64,000 bases of DNA from Streptomyces cinerochromogenes (GTDB lineage: Bacteria > Actinomycetota > Actinomycetes > Streptomycetales > Streptomycetaceae), in the NCBI RefSeq assembly GCF_014648635.1, contig NZ_BMRM01000006.1:248001-312000 (forward strand), written 5' to 3'. The notes under the pieces were generated by a model. That model was given only the letters and a program-made list of their open reading frames with translations. It was not told the origin of the DNA and made no database searches. Within the stretch, counting starts at the first letter, position 1. Each line of letters begins with the position of its first letter. Positions 7,266-16,653 of the stretch are shown here, piece after piece. The translations under genes and the position numbers were made by a program.

Positions 7266-8618
7266 TTGTTCCGCTCGCGTTCGCACACCCGTTGGGCCCT
7301 GCCGCTGACCCTGGGCCTGACCACGCTCGGCCTCGCCGCCCCGGCCGTGTCCGCCGCCCCGCCGAAGAGCACCCCGGTCCATGACGACTTCAACGGCGAC
7401 GGCTACGCCGACCTCGCGATCGGCGCCCCGAACGCCACGGTCGGCGGCCAGGCCCGGGCCGGCTACGTCGCCGTGCTCTACGGCGGCCCGCACGGCCTGT
7501 CCGCCGGGCACCGCGCGATCATCAGCCGGGCCACCGCCGGCGTCCCCGGCGACCCCGTCAAGGGGCAGGGCTTCGGCCTGCAGATCACCAAGGGCGACCT
7601 GGACGGCGACGGCTACGCCGACCTCGTCACCGCCGGGGTCGTCGTCTGGGGCGGCCCACGCGGACTGTCCGGGGGCACGGCGATCCCGGGCAACTCCCAC
7701 CAGAGCGGGGACTTCGACGGCGACGGACGTCTCGACCTCGCCGTGATCCAGGGCGGCTCCGGCATGGGCGACGACCCGGCCGGCAGCACCGCCGAGATCT
7801 GGAAGGGCCCGATCAAGCGCACCGGCACCCCGGCCGCGCGCACCCCGCTCGACCCCGAGCACCTCCAGTACGTCGACATGCACAACGGCGACACCGGCGA
7901 CATCAACGGCGACGGCCGCACCGACCTGGTGCTGACCGGCTACTGCGGCGACGGCAACAACTGCAGCCAGTTGTACCTGAGCGGTCCCGCCGGCCTCTCC
8001 CGCGTCACCCAGCCCTACCGCAGCGGCGACGGCGCGGCGGCCATCGGCGACCTCAACGGCGACGGCTACGGCGACCTCGTCACCGGGTTCCAGGACGACA
8101 ACGCGATCTGGGTGATGTACGGCAGCGCGTCCGGGCTGCGCGGCGAGTCCACCTGGAAGCGGTTCACGCAGGACACGCCCGGCGTCCCCGGCAGCCGGGA
8201 GAGCAACGACAAGTTCGGCCAGGCGGTCGCCGTCGGGGACATCACCGGTGACGGCATCGACGACGTCGCGGTCGGCGTGCCCGACGAGAACGGCGAGGGC
8301 GTGGTCGACGTGCTGCGCGGCAGCCGCTCCGGGCTGACCGGCGCCGGCGCCCAGGCGTTCGGGCAGGACACCAAGGGGGTGCCCGGCACCGCCGAGCAGC
8401 ACGACGCCTTCGGCTATGTCGTCCGGCTGCTCGACGTCAACGGCAACGGCCACGCCGACCTGGCCGCCGCCGCCCCCGGCGAGGACGGCGGCGACGGCGC
8501 GGTCTGGGTGCTGCGCGGACGCCCGTCCGGCCTGGTCACGGACGCGGCCGCGGTCTTCGGCGGGAAGACGGTGGGGGCGCCGTACCGGAAGGCGTCGTTC
8601 GGCTTCGGGCTGAAGTAG
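7266..8618 (+). CDS. secreted FG-GAP repeat (integrin α-like β-propeller) protein
   Basis: 450 aa with a TTG start at 7266 preceded by AGGGGG at about nine bases. An N-terminal signal peptide is clear (RSRSHTRW then a hydrophobic core, ending near APAVSAA). The mature protein contains about seven FG-GAP/Ca-binding repeats: DFNGDGYADLAIG, DLDGDGYADLVTA, DFDGDGRLDLAV, DINGDGRTDLVL, DLNGDGYGDLVTG, DITGDGIDDVAVG and DVNGNGHADLAAA. This predicts a seven-bladed calcium-binding propeller on the outside of the cell. No catalytic domain or cell-wall anchor is visible. Such proteins are numerous in streptomycetes and their ligands are mostly unknown. Confidence 0.9.
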   Translation: MFRSRSHTRWALPLTLGLTTLGLAAPAVSAAPPKSTPVHDDFNGDGYADLAIGAPNATVGGQARAGYVAVLYGGPHGLSAGHRAIISRATAGVPGDPVKGQGFGLQITKGDLDGDGYADLVTAGVVVWGGPRGLSGGTAIPGNSHQSGDFDGDGRLDLAVIQGGSGMGDDPAGSTAEIWKGPIKRTGTPAARTPLDPEHLQYVDMHNGDTGDINGDGRTDLVLTGYCGDGNNCSQLYLSGPAGLSRVTQPYRSGDGAAAIGDLNGDGYGDLVTGFQDDNAIWVMYGSASGLRGESTWKRFTQDTPGVPGSRESNDKFGQAVAVGDITGDGIDDVAVGVPDENGEGVVDVLRGSRSGLTGAGAQAFGQDTKGVPGTAEQHDAFGYVVRLLDVNGNGHADLAAAAPGEDGGDGAVWVLRGRPSGLVTDAAAVFGGKTVGAPYRKASFGFGLK

Positions 8619-8648
8619 GAAGTCCCCGGAAAAAAAATCCGGCGAGCG

Positions 8649-8675
8649 TGTCGATGTGCGTCGCTCCCGTTCGAC
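8649..8675 (+). promoter_or_regulatory. ECF42-type sigma factor promoter
   Basis: TGTCGA at 8649-8654 and CGAC at 8672-8675, separated by 17 bp, match the -35 TGTCGA and -10 CGA/TC elements described for the ECF42 group in Streptomyces. The ATG of the DGPF gene lies 52 bases downstream. Because the ECF42 sigma gene follows in the same unit, this looks like an autoregulated promoter. Confidence 0.7.
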
Positions 8676-8727
8676 GCAAGGGGTGAGCGGCGGGGACAGG
8701 CCCCGCCGTCCGGCCGAAGGAGTCACC

Positions 8728-9084
8728 ATGCCCCGCTACCTGTCCATCGTGCACGTCGACGAGTCCTCCGCCCCCGCCGGCGGCCCCAGCCAGGAGCTGA
8801 TGGACCGGATGGGCGAACTGATCGAGGAAATCACCAAGGCCGGCGTCATGCTCGACACCGCCGGGCTGACGCCCTCCTCCCAGGGCACCACCGTGCGCTG
8901 GGAGGGCGGCAGGCTCTCCGTCACCGACGGGCCCTTCACCGAGGCCAAGGAGGTCATCGGCGGCTACGCGCTCATGCAGTGCAAGGACAAGGCCGAGGCA
9001 CTGGAGTGGACCAAGCGGTTCCTCCAGGTCCACGAGCCGTACTGGACCGTCTCCTGCGAGGTGCGGGAGATCGCCGAGGGCTGA
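8728..9084 (+). CDS. DGPF/YCII-domain protein, partner of ECF42 sigma factor
   Basis: 118 aa, starting at ATG 8728 with GAAGGAG five bases before it. The family signature VTDGPFTEAKEVIGGY is at about residues 70-85, with the conserved Tyr-Leu-Ser N-terminal strand (PRYLSIVHV). YCII-related proteins have a ferredoxin-like dimeric fold; DGPF members almost always lie beside ECF42 sigma genes, as here. Their molecular activity is not established; a catalytic or small-molecule-sensing role is inferred in the literature. Six bases separate its stop from the earliest start of the sigma gene. Confidence 0.9.
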   Translation: MPRYLSIVHVDESSAPAGGPSQELMDRMGELIEEITKAGVMLDTAGLTPSSQGTTVRWEGGRLSVTDGPFTEAKEVIGGYALMQCKDKAEALEWTKRFLQVHEPYWTVSCEVREIAEG

Positions 9085-9117
9085 TCCCGTTTGGCCTTCC
9101 CGCGCCCCGGGTGTTGC

Positions 9118-10377
9118 ATGTGGGCTGTGGAAGCACAGCCCACTGCGGCACACGCGATCGAGACCGTCTTCCGCCTGGAGTCGCCCCGCGTGGTCGCCGG
9201 CGTCGCCCGGATCGTCCGGGACGTCGGCATCGCCGAGGAACTGGCGCAGGACGCCCTCGTCGCCGCCCTGGAGCGGTGGCCCCGCGAGGGGGTGCCGGAC
9301 AACCCCGGCGCCTGGCTCATGGCCACCGCCCGGCACCGGGCCGTCGACCTGGTCCGGCGCCGTGAGACCTACGCCCGCAAACTCGCCGGGATCGGCCGGG
9401 ACCTCCGGGCGGCCTCGCCGTCGTACGACGAACCGGCCGACCCGGACGACATCGACGACGACCTGCTGCGGCTGGTCTTCACGACCTGCCACCCGGTGCT
9501 GTCCCCGCAGGCCCGCACCGCGCTCACGCTGCGCCTGCTCGGCGGCCTCACCACCGCCGAGATCGCCCGCGCCTACCTGGTCCCGGAGCCGACCGTCGCC
9601 CAGCGCATCGTCCGCGCGAAACGCACCCTGGCCACGCAGAACGTCGCCTTCGAGGTGCCGTACGGACCGGACCGCGAGGCCCGTCTCGGCTCCGTCCTCG
9701 ACGTCATCTACCTGATCTTCAACGAGGGGTACGCGGCCACCGCCGGCGACGACTGGCTGCGCCCCGGGCTGTGCGAGGACGCGCTGCGGCTGGCCCGGGT
9801 GCTGTCCGCGCTGATGCCCAAGGAGCCCGAGGTGCACGGTCTGACCGCGCTGCTGGAGTTCCAGGCGTCCCGCGCCGCCGCCCGCACCGGCCCCGACGGC
9901 ACACCGGTGCTGCTGAAGGACCAGAACCGGCGCCGCTGGAACCGCATGCTCATCGCACGCGGGGTCCGCGCCCTCGACCGCGCCGGGGCCACCGCGAGCG
10001 GCCCCCCGGGCCCGTACGCCCTCCAGGCCGCCATCGCCGCCTGCCACGCGCGCGCGTACCGCTACGAGGACACCGACTGGCGCGCCATCGCCACCCTGTA
10101 CGGCCTGCTGGCCGTCCGCGCGCCGTCCCCGGTGGTCGAACTGAACCGCGCGGTCGCCGTGTCGATGGCCGACGGCCCGGCGGAGGGCCTGAAGCTGGTG
10201 GACGCCCTGGCCGCCGCACCCGCCCTGCGCGGCTACCACCTGCTGCCCAGCGTCCGCGGCGACCTCCTGTCCCGCCTCGGCCGCACCGCCGAGGCCCGCG
10301 AGGAGTTCCTCCGGGCGGCCGCCCTGACCCACAACGGGAAGGAGCGCCACCTGCTGCTGCGCCGGGCGGGGGAGTGA
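9118..10377 (+). CDS. ECF42-group RNA polymerase sigma factor
   Basis: 419 aa from ATG 9118. Region 2 (VFRLESPRVVAGVARIVRDVGIAEELAQDALVAALERWP) and region 4 (TTAEIARAYLVPEPTVAQRIVRAKRTL) are followed by a ~220-residue helical C-terminal extension typical of ECF42. That extension contains LRLARVLSALMPKEPEVHGLTALL and the YRYEDTDW...YGLLAVRAPSPVVELNRAVAVSM blocks, which resemble TPR-like repeats. Such sigmas have no anti-sigma factor; the extension is thought to control activity. Start is uncertain: TTG at 9091, with GAGGG upstream, would add nine residues. It forms one unit with the DGPF gene under the motif at 8649-8675. Confidence 0.92.
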   Translation: MWAVEAQPTAAHAIETVFRLESPRVVAGVARIVRDVGIAEELAQDALVAALERWPREGVPDNPGAWLMATARHRAVDLVRRRETYARKLAGIGRDLRAASPSYDEPADPDDIDDDLLRLVFTTCHPVLSPQARTALTLRLLGGLTTAEIARAYLVPEPTVAQRIVRAKRTLATQNVAFEVPYGPDREARLGSVLDVIYLIFNEGYAATAGDDWLRPGLCEDALRLARVLSALMPKEPEVHGLTALLEFQASRAAARTGPDGTPVLLKDQNRRRWNRMLIARGVRALDRAGATASGPPGPYALQAAIAACHARAYRYEDTDWRAIATLYGLLAVRAPSPVVELNRAVAVSMADGPAEGLKLVDALAAAPALRGYHLLPSVRGDLLSRLGRTAEAREEFLRAAALTHNGKERHLLLRRAGE

Positions 10378-10421
10378 GCGTCAGGGCAGCCGGCGCCGCC
10401 ATGACTCCGTGTGCGCCGGCA

Positions 10422-11588
10422 TCACCCCGACGGATGGCCGATCAGCATCGCCGGCGCCCCGGCCACCCGGGTCAGGAACACGGTGGCCGCGTTCGGGCCC
10501 TGCGGCCGTACCTTCCGGCGCAGTTCCTCCGGTTCGACCGCCGAGCCGCGCTTCTTCACGGTCAGCGTGCCGACCTCGCGCTCGCGCAGCAGGGCCTTCA
10601 GCTTCTTGACGTTGAAGGGGAGGTGGTCGGTGATCTCGTAGGCGGAGGCGTACGGCGTGGGCCGCGGCGCGTCGGCGGTGACGTAGGCGATGGTCGGGTC
10701 CAGCAGTCCGCCGCCGACCTCCTCGGCCACCTCGGCGACCAGGTGCGCGCGGATCACGGCACCGTCCGGCTCGTACAGGTAGCGCCCCACCGGCCGCACC
10801 CCGGGGTCGGGCAGCCCGCGGCCGACGAGGGTGCGCGGGCCGGGCAGCAGGGTGGCCCGTACGGTGCCCGGCGCGCCGGTCCCGAACCACAGCACCGCCT
10901 CCTTCACGTCCCCGCCGTCGGAGATCCACTCGGCCTCGGCCCGGTCCGGGACCACCTCGTGCGGGATGCCCGGAGCGACCTTCAGCGCGGCCCGGGGGGC
11001 CTTCAGGGCCGTCTCGACCGCCCAGGACAGCGGCGGCGAGTACGCCTCCGGGTCGAAGACGCGGCCCCGACCGCCCCGGCGCGCCGGGTCCACGAACACC
11101 GCGTCGTACCCGGCGGTGTCCACCTCGGTGACGTCGGCCTCGCGCACCTCGATCAGGGCGGCCAGCCCCAGCGCCTCGGCGTTGGCCCGGGCGACCGCCG
11201 CCGTCAGCGGGTCCCGGTCCACGGCCAGCACCCGGATCCCGGCCCGCGCCATCGCGACCGCGTCCCCGCCGATCCCGCAGCACAGGTCGGCGACGGAGGC
11301 CACGCCCAGCTCCCGCAGCCGCCGGGCCCGGTACGCCGCCACGCTCGCCCGCGTCGACTGCTCGACCCCGTTCGGCGTGAAGAACATCCGCCCGGCGTCC
11401 TCGGCGCCGAACTTCGCCACCGCCCGCTGCCGCAGCCGGGCCTGGCCGAGCGCGGCCGAGACCAGCTCGGCCGGATGCTCGCGGCGCAGCCGGGTGGCCA
11501 CGGCCAGCTCCTGCGCGGGCTCGGTGTCGCGCACCTCGTCGAGGAGGGCGCGGCCTTCGGGGGTGAGGAGCAGTGCGAGGTCGTTCAC
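10422..11588 (-). CDS. class I SAM-dependent methyltransferase with THUMP-like domain
   Basis: 388 aa from GTG 11588. The methyltransferase core shows motif I VADLCCGIGGDAVAMA (~100-115), motif II LAVDRDPLTAA, and a post-II acidic strand YDAVFVDPARRGGRGR, where the DPA/PxR-type motif IV suggests modification of a base or amide nitrogen. The C-terminal ~120 residues (ITDHLPFNVKKLKALLREREVGTLTVKKRG) match the THUMP-like domain found in this actinobacterial family. RNA is the probable substrate, but the modified site is unknown. It lies convergent to the ECF42 gene and is divergent from the deacetylase pair. Confidence 0.88.
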   Translation of the reverse strand: MNDLALLLTPEGRALLDEVRDTEPAQELAVATRLRREHPAELVSAALGQARLRQRAVAKFGAEDAGRMFFTPNGVEQSTRASVAAYRARRLRELGVASVADLCCGIGGDAVAMARAGIRVLAVDRDPLTAAVARANAEALGLAALIEVREADVTEVDTAGYDAVFVDPARRGGRGRVFDPEAYSPPLSWAVETALKAPRAALKVAPGIPHEVVPDRAEAEWISDGGDVKEAVLWFGTGAPGTVRATLLPGPRTLVGRGLPDPGVRPVGRYLYEPDGAVIRAHLVAEVAEEVGGGLLDPTIAYVTADAPRPTPYASAYEITDHLPFNVKKLKALLREREVGTLTVKKRGSAVEPEELRRKVRPQGPNAATVFLTRVAGAPAMLIGHPSG

Positions 11589-11678
11589 CGGGTCATTGTG
11601 GGCCAGTCGGTGGATGGTGCGCCTCCGGCGGCGGTGTCGGCCGGGGTTGCGGGCCGGGGCCTGGGAGGATCCGGCACC

Positions 11679-12590
11679 ATGCGAGCAGTAGTACAAAATG
11701 ACAAAAGTCGGGCGCGGTTGCGGCGTCTGGCCCTCGGCGGGGGAGCCGCCGCATGCGCCACCGCCGCCCTGCTCTCCGGCTGCGCCGGACCCGAAGCCGT
11801 CCACACCGCACCCGGCCGGGGCGGCCCCGCCCAGCCCCAGGACCCGGCGGCCCGCCGGGCCGCCGAACACGCCCGGCTGGCCGCCGCCGCCCGGCGCTGG
11901 GGGCTGGACCAGGTCCCGCTGGCCCCTCCGCCCCCACCCGCGGTCAAGCCGCGGATCAGCGCCCGCGACGGTTTCGAGGTGGACCACCAGGAGGACTGGA
12001 ACCTGCCACCCGTCTTCACCACCGTCCCCACCCGGCACAAGGTCGTCTTCCTGACGATCGACGACGGCGCGGAGAAGGACCCCCGGTTCCTCGCCATGAT
12101 GCGGGAGCTGAAGATCCCGTACACCGCCTTCCTCAGCAACTACCTGGTGAAGGACGACTACGGCTACTTCCGCAGGATGCGCTCCTACGGCAACACCCTC
12201 AACAACCACACGCTCCACCACCCCTACCTGCCGGGCCTGACCTACGAGGAGCAGAAGGACGAGATCTGCGGCATGCAGGCCGTCATGAAGAAGGAGTTCG
12301 GCAAGGCGCCCACCGTCTTCCGGCCGCCGTACGGCAACTACAACCAGGACACCCTGGTCGCCGCCAAGGAGTGCGGCATCAGGTACGCGCCCATCTGGAA
12401 CGAGGAGGTCTTCGTCGACCACTGGGAGTACCGCGAGGACGACCAGCGGCTGCGCCCCGGCGACATCGTCCTCACCCACTTCCGCGGCCGGGACGACTGG
12501 GACGGCACGATGGTGGACGACATGCGCCGCTTCCTGAACAAGGTCACGCGCGAGGGCTACGCCGTGGCCCGCCTGGAGGACTACCTGTGA
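11679..12590 (+). CDS. lipoprotein polysaccharide deacetylase (NodB domain), first of a pair
   Basis: 303 aa; ATG 11679 with GGGAGGA nine bases before. The lipobox LLSGC (Cys at about 30) marks a membrane-anchored exported protein. The carbohydrate esterase 4 domain shows motif 1 as TIDDG (usual TFDDG), motif 2 as HTLHHP (metal-binding H...H retained), motif 3 RPPYGNY and a late LTHFRG with the catalytic His. These residues suggest an active, metal-dependent deacetylase of N-acetylated glycans, probably peptidoglycan. The stop overlaps the next gene, a paralogue, as GTGA. The gene diverges from the methyltransferase gene over only 90 bp. Confidence 0.92.
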   Translation: MRAVVQNDKSRARLRRLALGGGAAACATAALLSGCAGPEAVHTAPGRGGPAQPQDPAARRAAEHARLAAAARRWGLDQVPLAPPPPPAVKPRISARDGFEVDHQEDWNLPPVFTTVPTRHKVVFLTIDDGAEKDPRFLAMMRELKIPYTAFLSNYLVKDDYGYFRRMRSYGNTLNNHTLHHPYLPGLTYEEQKDEICGMQAVMKKEFGKAPTVFRPPYGNYNQDTLVAAKECGIRYAPIWNEEVFVDHWEYREDDQRLRPGDIVLTHFRGRDDWDGTMVDDMRRFLNKVTREGYAVARLEDYL

Positions 12591-13402
12591 GGCGCCTGCG
12601 GGGTCCTGCCGCGGTCCTCGCCACGGCCCTGCTCCTCACGGGCTGCGCCCAGTCCGTCGACCCCATCGAACGCCTCGGCAAGAAGGCCGCCGAAGGAGTA
12701 CGTCCGCACACCACCGGCCCCGGCCGCGCCTACCGCGCCTGGGGCCTGACCCGCCCCCTCGCCCGCTCCCCGGTGCCCCCGGCCCGCCCGCTCGCCGACC
12801 GCCCCGCGGCCCACGGCCTGCCCCCGGTCCTCGACCACGTCACCACCCGCGACCCGGTCGTCTTCCTCACCTACGACGACGGCTCCGACCGCGACCCCCG
12901 CTTCGCCGACATGGTCCGCGACCTCCGCCTCCCGGTCACCCTGTTCCTCACCGACAGCGTCGCCGCCCCCGCGTACGGCCACTTCGCCCGGCTGCGCGCG
13001 CTCGGCGCCGGCATCGAGAACCACACCGTCGACCACCGGGCGCCGGCCGGACTGCCCTACGCCGGCCAGCGCGCCGGGATCTGCGGCCAGCAGGACCGCC
13101 TCCGCGCCCGCCTCGGCGTCCGCCCCCGCCTCTTCCGCCCGCCCTACGGCTCCTACGACCGCACCACCCTGCGCGCGGCGGCCGGCTGCGGCATCTCCGC
13201 GCTCGTCCTGTGGCGCGCCGCCCTCACCCCCGCGGGCCTCGCCTACACCCGCGGCCCCCACCACCTGCGCCCCGGCGACATCGTCCTGGTGGGCCCCGAC
13301 GAGAACCCGGGCCCACCGCTGCGGGAACGCACGGTGCGGGTGCTGAGGGAGGTGCAGGAGGAGGGGATGACGGTGGCGCGGCTGGAGGACTACGTGGGCT
13401 GA
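12587..13402 (+). CDS. lipoprotein polysaccharide deacetylase paralogue, second of a pair
   Basis: 271 aa, GTG start overlapping the upstream stop (GTGA). Lipobox LLLTGC near residue 20. The NodB domain retains TYDDG (motif 1), HTVDH followed by R rather than P (motif 2) and RPPYGSYD (motif 3). The late histidine seen in the first copy (LTHF) is replaced: the equivalent position reads IVLVGPDEN, so the motif-5 catalytic His is missing. It may therefore be weakly active, bind without cleaving, or act as a partner of the first copy. Together they look like a local tandem duplication, with divergence in the second copy. Confidence 0.88.
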   Translation: MRRLRGPAAVLATALLLTGCAQSVDPIERLGKKAAEGVRPHTTGPGRAYRAWGLTRPLARSPVPPARPLADRPAAHGLPPVLDHVTTRDPVVFLTYDDGSDRDPRFADMVRDLRLPVTLFLTDSVAAPAYGHFARLRALGAGIENHTVDHRAPAGLPYAGQRAGICGQQDRLRARLGVRPRLFRPPYGSYDRTTLRAAAGCGISALVLWRAALTPAGLAYTRGPHHLRPGDIVLVGPDENPGPPLRERTVRVLREVQEEGMTVARLEDYVG

Positions 13403-13582
13403 CCGGCGCGGCCGGGCGATTCCGGCCCGGCCGGGGTGCCCCCTTCGGGGGAGTGGCGAGGACGAGGGCCGCAAGGACGCAAGCGGGCCTTCGGGGGGCG
13501 GCAGCCGCCCGGGGACAGCGGGGCGGCACGGGCCGCCGGGACCCCCACGCGCGCCGGCCGCGGCCGACGCGACGCACGGCAA

Positions 13583-13609
13583 TTGGCACTCCGCTTGACC
13601 GAGTGCTAA
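13583..13609. promoter_or_regulatory. CIRCE operator 1 (HrcA site)
   Basis: TTGGCACTC-N9-GAGTGCTAA, one mismatch from the consensus TTAGCACTC-N9-GAGTGCTAA. HrcA bound here represses groES-groEL at normal temperature. The nine-base spacer contains TTGACC (13595-13600), the probable -35 box. Confidence 0.95.
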
Positions 13610-13624
13610 TCGCGGTCATAGTCT
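13595..13624 (+). promoter_or_regulatory. groES-groEL promoter
   Basis: -35 TTGACC at 13595-13600, 18-bp spacer, -10 TAGTCT at 13619-13624. The -35 lies in the loop of CIRCE 1 and the predicted start (~13631) lies at the edge of CIRCE 2, so HrcA on either operator would block initiation. Confidence 0.75.
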
Positions 13625-13629
13625 CGGGT

Positions 13630-13656
13630 CTGGCACTCCCCCCTGGAGAGTGCCAA
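13630..13656. promoter_or_regulatory. CIRCE operator 2 (HrcA site)
   Basis: CTGGCACTC-N9-GAGTGCCAA, close to the CIRCE consensus; its start is 47 bp downstream of the start of CIRCE 1. The remainder of the 354-bp gap before groES (13403-13582) holds only G+C-rich sequence in which I see nothing. Confidence 0.9.
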
Positions 13657-13756
13657 CAAACGCGACGGGCAGGTCCGGCACCCGCGACGACGGATCCACC
13701 TGGTCGCCACCTCAGACAGTTAACCCCGTGAGATCTCCGAAGGGGGAGGTCGGATC

Positions 13757-14065
13757 GTGACGACCGCCAGCTCCAAGGTTGCCATCAAGCCGCTTGAGGA
13801 CCGCATCGTGGTCCAGCCGCTGGACGCCGAGCAGACCACGGCCTCTGGCCTGGTCATTCCGGACACCGCGAAGGAGAAGCCCCAGGAGGGCGCCGTCCTC
13901 GCCGTGGGCCCGGGCCGGTTCGAGAACGGCGAGCGTCTGCCGCTCGACGTCAAGGTCGGCGACGTCGTCCTCTACAGCAAGTACGGCGGCACCGAGGTGA
14001 AGTACAACGGCGACGAGTACCTCGTCCTCTCGGCTCGCGACGTGCTCGCGATCATCGAGAAGTAA
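13757..14065 (+). CDS. groES: co-chaperonin GroES
   Basis: 102 aa, GTG start at 13757 with GGGGGAGGT shortly upstream. GroES caps the GroEL cage in the cytoplasm and is required for ATP-driven protein folding. Recognisable parts are the N-terminal strand [18 protein letters not shown], the mobile loop [20 protein letters not shown] with the GroEL-binding LVI tripeptide, and the C-terminal [28 protein letters not shown]. First gene of a heat-shock unit controlled by the two CIRCE elements. Confidence 0.98.
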   Translation: MTTASSKVAIKPLEDRIVVQPLDAEQTTASGLVIPDTAKEKPQEGAVLAVGPGRFENGERLPLDVKVGDVVLYSKYGGTEVKYNGDEYLVLSARDVLAIIEK

Positions 14066-14120
14066 TCACCTCAAGCGACTCTCTGCTTGAAGCTGCGCCC
14101 CTGGCCCCCGCGATCGATAA

Positions 14121-15809
<1,689 letters not shown>

Positions 15810-15826
15810 GCGAACAGCTCCCGAGT

Positions 15827-15863
15827 GAAGGCCCGGTACCCCGGCGAAGGGGGCCGGGCCTTC
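15827..15863 (+). terminator. groEL terminator
   Basis: Perfect ten-pair stem GAAGGCCCGG (15827-15836)/CCGGGCCTTC (15854-15863), 17 bases after the groEL stop and directly before the convergent SnoaL gene's end; probably works for both strands. Confidence 0.8.
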
Positions 15864-15870
15864 GCCCTGT

Positions 15871-16578
15871 CTACTGCTCCAGCTCGTCCAGCGCCCCCAG
15901 TTGCTGCATCAGCCCCAGCTGGTCGTGCTGCCACCACAGCTCGGCGATCTTGCCGTTCCCGGCGAAGCGGCACAGTGTCATCCCGGTCATGGAGACCTGC
16001 CGGCCCGTGGGCGCGATCCCCAGGAAGTCGCCCCGGTGCGTGGCGTTCCAGGTCCACCGCGCGCACGCCCGGTCGCCCTGGGCGAGCACGTCCTCGACGG
16101 TGAACGCGAAGTCGAAGGCGCCGCGCCACATCCGGAACTCGGCGCGGACGTTGTCCAGCCCGATGGTGTCCTGCGGGTTCATCGGGTCGCGGCTGTGGAT
16201 GTCCTCGTCCAGCAGGTCGTTGAGCGGCGGCAGCTCACCCGGCGTGCACAGCGCGTCGAAGAGCCCGCGCACGACCCCCTCGACCAGGCGCTCGTCCCGT
16301 ACGACGTCCAGGTCGGTGAACCTCGGCTTCTCGTCGCACAGCGCCGCCATCTCGCGGAAGATCCGGTCGGTCTCCGGGAGGTTCGAGTTCCGCACCGCCT
16401 CCTCGTACGACGGGAACTCCACGACCTCCACCACGTGCGACGTGTCCGACCGGTCCGTGGCGACCAGCGCGTGCGTCGCCGTCCGCTTCCCCTTGGTCTG
16501 CCGGACCCAGTCGTCCATGAGCCGGTTCATCTCGTCCATCCGGCTCGTCCTGCACTCGATGAGCTGTACGAAGGTCAT
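15871..16578 (-). CDS. two-domain SnoaL-like polyketide cyclase/ester cyclase family protein
   Basis: 235 aa from ATG 16578, with GGAGG about nine bases upstream. The N-terminal ~95 residues (FVQLIECRTSRMDEMNRLMDDWV, HVVEVVEFPSYEEAV) look like a dimeric αβ-barrel unit. The C-terminal half (LNDLLDEDIHSRDP, RAEFRMWRGAFDFAFTVEDVLAQGDRACARWTWNATHRGDFLG) is the SnoaL/NTF2-like fold with its typical W..T and H..G..GI motifs. SnoaL proteins range from aldol cyclases to non-enzymatic binders. No polyketide cluster is near, so a specific reaction cannot be given. Its start is followed upstream by an SDR gene read in the same direction, 75 bp away, which may make them a pair. Confidence 0.85.
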   Translation of the reverse strand: MTFVQLIECRTSRMDEMNRLMDDWVRQTKGKRTATHALVATDRSDTSHVVEVVEFPSYEEAVRNSNLPETDRIFREMAALCDEKPRFTDLDVVRDERLVEGVVRGLFDALCTPGELPPLNDLLDEDIHSRDPMNPQDTIGLDNVRAEFRMWRGAFDFAFTVEDVLAQGDRACARWTWNATHRGDFLGIAPTGRQVSMTGMTLCRFAGNGKIAELWWQHDQLGLMQQLGALDELEQ

Positions 16579-16653
16579 GACGCCGCCTCCGACCCCCCTG
16601 GGTCCGGTACCGTCCCGCCCATTTTCCCACCGGGACGGCGGCGTCACCCGTCG

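Noticed and set aside
6123..8729. 868-codon open frame on the minus strand across the LCP and FG-GAP genes
   Set aside because: It is the mirror of two well-supported plus-strand genes, has Val/Gly/Ala-rich low-complexity translation and no ribosome-binding site or family motif; long antisense frames are expected at this G+C.
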